Below, in pieces: positions 63,276 through 64,000 of a stretch of 64,000 nucleotides of DNA (positions are counted from its first letter, which is position 1; every line of letters starts with the position of its first letter). The notes under the pieces were generated by a model. It had not been told where the DNA came from and ran no database searches. It saw only the letters and a list, made by a program, of their open reading frames with translations. The position numbers were made by a program, and so were the translations under genes. Location: positions 124,001-188,000 of the forward strand of contig JACJNX010000016.1 of the NCBI GenBank assembly GCA_014695255.1, written 5' to 3'. The stretch comes from Cyanobacteria bacterium FACHB-63. Lineage in GTDB: Bacteria; Cyanobacteriota; Cyanobacteriia; Leptolyngbyales; Leptolyngbyaceae.

Positions 63276-64000
63276 ATGTTGCTTCCTTGGGCTTGGCGAT
63301 CGATTCCATTACATCAGCGCACAGGTTCAGGGGTGTTCGCTGCTTTGTTTTTGCAGGATGAGATTGCAACTTTATTAGAAAGTCCTTATCCAGCATCGCC
63401 AGACTATCCGCAGCTGGGGCGCTTTTCTATCTGCGCGGGACAGCCTAGAACTAATAGAGTCTGGACACCTGAGATCGGGGAAATTCTGCCGTTTCTCAAT
63501 CAGTTGATCGAGCAGGAAATTCCTTCTCAAGCGCTAGAGCATTTACCGTTTACGGGCGGTTGGCTAGGTTGGTTGGGCTACGATCTTGCCTGGGAAATTG
63601 AGCGACTTCCGTATCTCAAATCAGAGACTTTACCGTTTCCGGTGGCATTTTGGTATGAGCCGGAATGCTTTGCTGTGTTAGATCACGAACAACAAGTTCT
63701 ATGGTTGGCGGCAAGCGATTCACCTCAATTAGATCAGCTTGAGAAACAGCTATCAAATTTAGCTCAAGCCTCTTTCAAAAGTTCAGCGTTTGAGACTCAG
63801 TTCTGCATGAAGCAGGCGGACTATGAAGCGATCGTTCTCAAAGCCAAACAACACATCCGAGCGGGCGATATCTTTCAAGCGAATTTATCTCTGAGATTTG
63901 AAGCGAGAACCGAAGCTGAAAGCTGGACAATTTATCGATCTCTGCAATCCATTAATCCCTCGCCGTTTGCAAGCTATTGGAAAACTCCTTGGGGGGATGT
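63276..64000 (+). CDS. pabB: Para-aminobenzoate/anthranilate synthase component I-like (partial)
   Basis: The first 241 residues of a chorismate-utilising enzyme; the 3' end is beyond the window. The N-terminal region has GGWLGWLGYDLAWEIERL, typical of PabB/TrpE, and the chorismate-binding domain starts at KQADYEAIVLKAKQHIRAG, then DIFQANLSLRFEA. The DIFQANLS motif favours PabB (aminodeoxychorismate synthase, folate pathway) over TrpE. It follows treY by 51 bases on the same strand but is metabolically unrelated. Confidence 0.85.
   Translation, partial: MLLPWAWRSIPLHQRTGSGVFAALFLQDEIATLLESPYPASPDYPQLGRFSICAGQPRTNRVWTPEIGEILPFLNQLIEQEIPSQALEHLPFTGGWLGWLGYDLAWEIERLPYLKSETLPFPVAFWYEPECFAVLDHEQQVLWLAASDSPQLDQLEKQLSNLAQASFKSSAFETQFCMKQADYEAIVLKAKQHIRAGDIFQANLSLRFEARTEAESWTIYRSLQSINPSPFASYWKTPWGD

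Overview
The window is a chromosomal segment of a filamentous cyanobacterium. GCGATCGC (HIP1) octamers occur throughout. The gene set includes psaC, menG, the plastid-type ribosomal protein gene ycf65, the trehalose pair treZ-treY, and three groups tied to filamentous growth: hetR, a patX-like RGSGR peptide gene, and hps pseudopilin genes. The sequence alone does not show whether the strain makes heterocysts; non-heterocystous filamentous lineages also carry hetR and patX.

Layout. 1-7.3 kb: housekeeping and envelope genes (DUF445, menG, a REC-GAF regulator, a beta-propeller, an HpsJ-like membrane protein, a family 2 glycosyltransferase, DUF502, a HAD protein). 7.4-9.2 kb: psaC, hetR and the patX-like gene. 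9.3-13.7 kb: mixed metabolic and hypothetical genes. 13.7-26.0 kb: a minus-strand locus for a surface polysaccharide exported by an ABC transporter (Wzm/Wzt-like pair, five glycosyltransferases, GDP-mannose dehydratase, two methyltransferases). Three neighbouring enzymes of that locus end in the same coiled coil plus SKFW tail. 26-32 kb: ruvB, a TPR protein, a HAD phosphatase, ycf65 and glgB. 32-41 kb: a pseudopilin operon (hpsA-hpsB-hpsC and two GspH/FimT-like genes), probably for hormogonium polysaccharide secretion and gliding. 41.6-49.4 kb: rpmB and a divergent purine-catabolism cluster (xanthine dehydrogenase, urate hydroxylase, OHCU decarboxylase, allantoate-type amidohydrolase, and a stand-alone cyclotransferase-fold protein). 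49.4-58.3 kb: an antiporter, argD, an orthocaspase homologue with both catalytic residues replaced, bolA-grxD, an atypical OmpR-type regulator and a nitrilase. 58.6-64 kb: treZ-treY and the 5' part of a pabB-like gene.

How the genes work together. HetR with the RGSGR peptide forms a patterning switch. The hps genes and the ABC-exported polysaccharide locus shape the sheath, slime and motility. The purine cluster recovers nitrogen from xanthine. glgB and treZY handle glucans and the compatible solute made from them.

No tRNA, rRNA, CRISPR array, transposase or phage gene was seen. Mobile-like DNA is limited to small palindromic repeats between genes.
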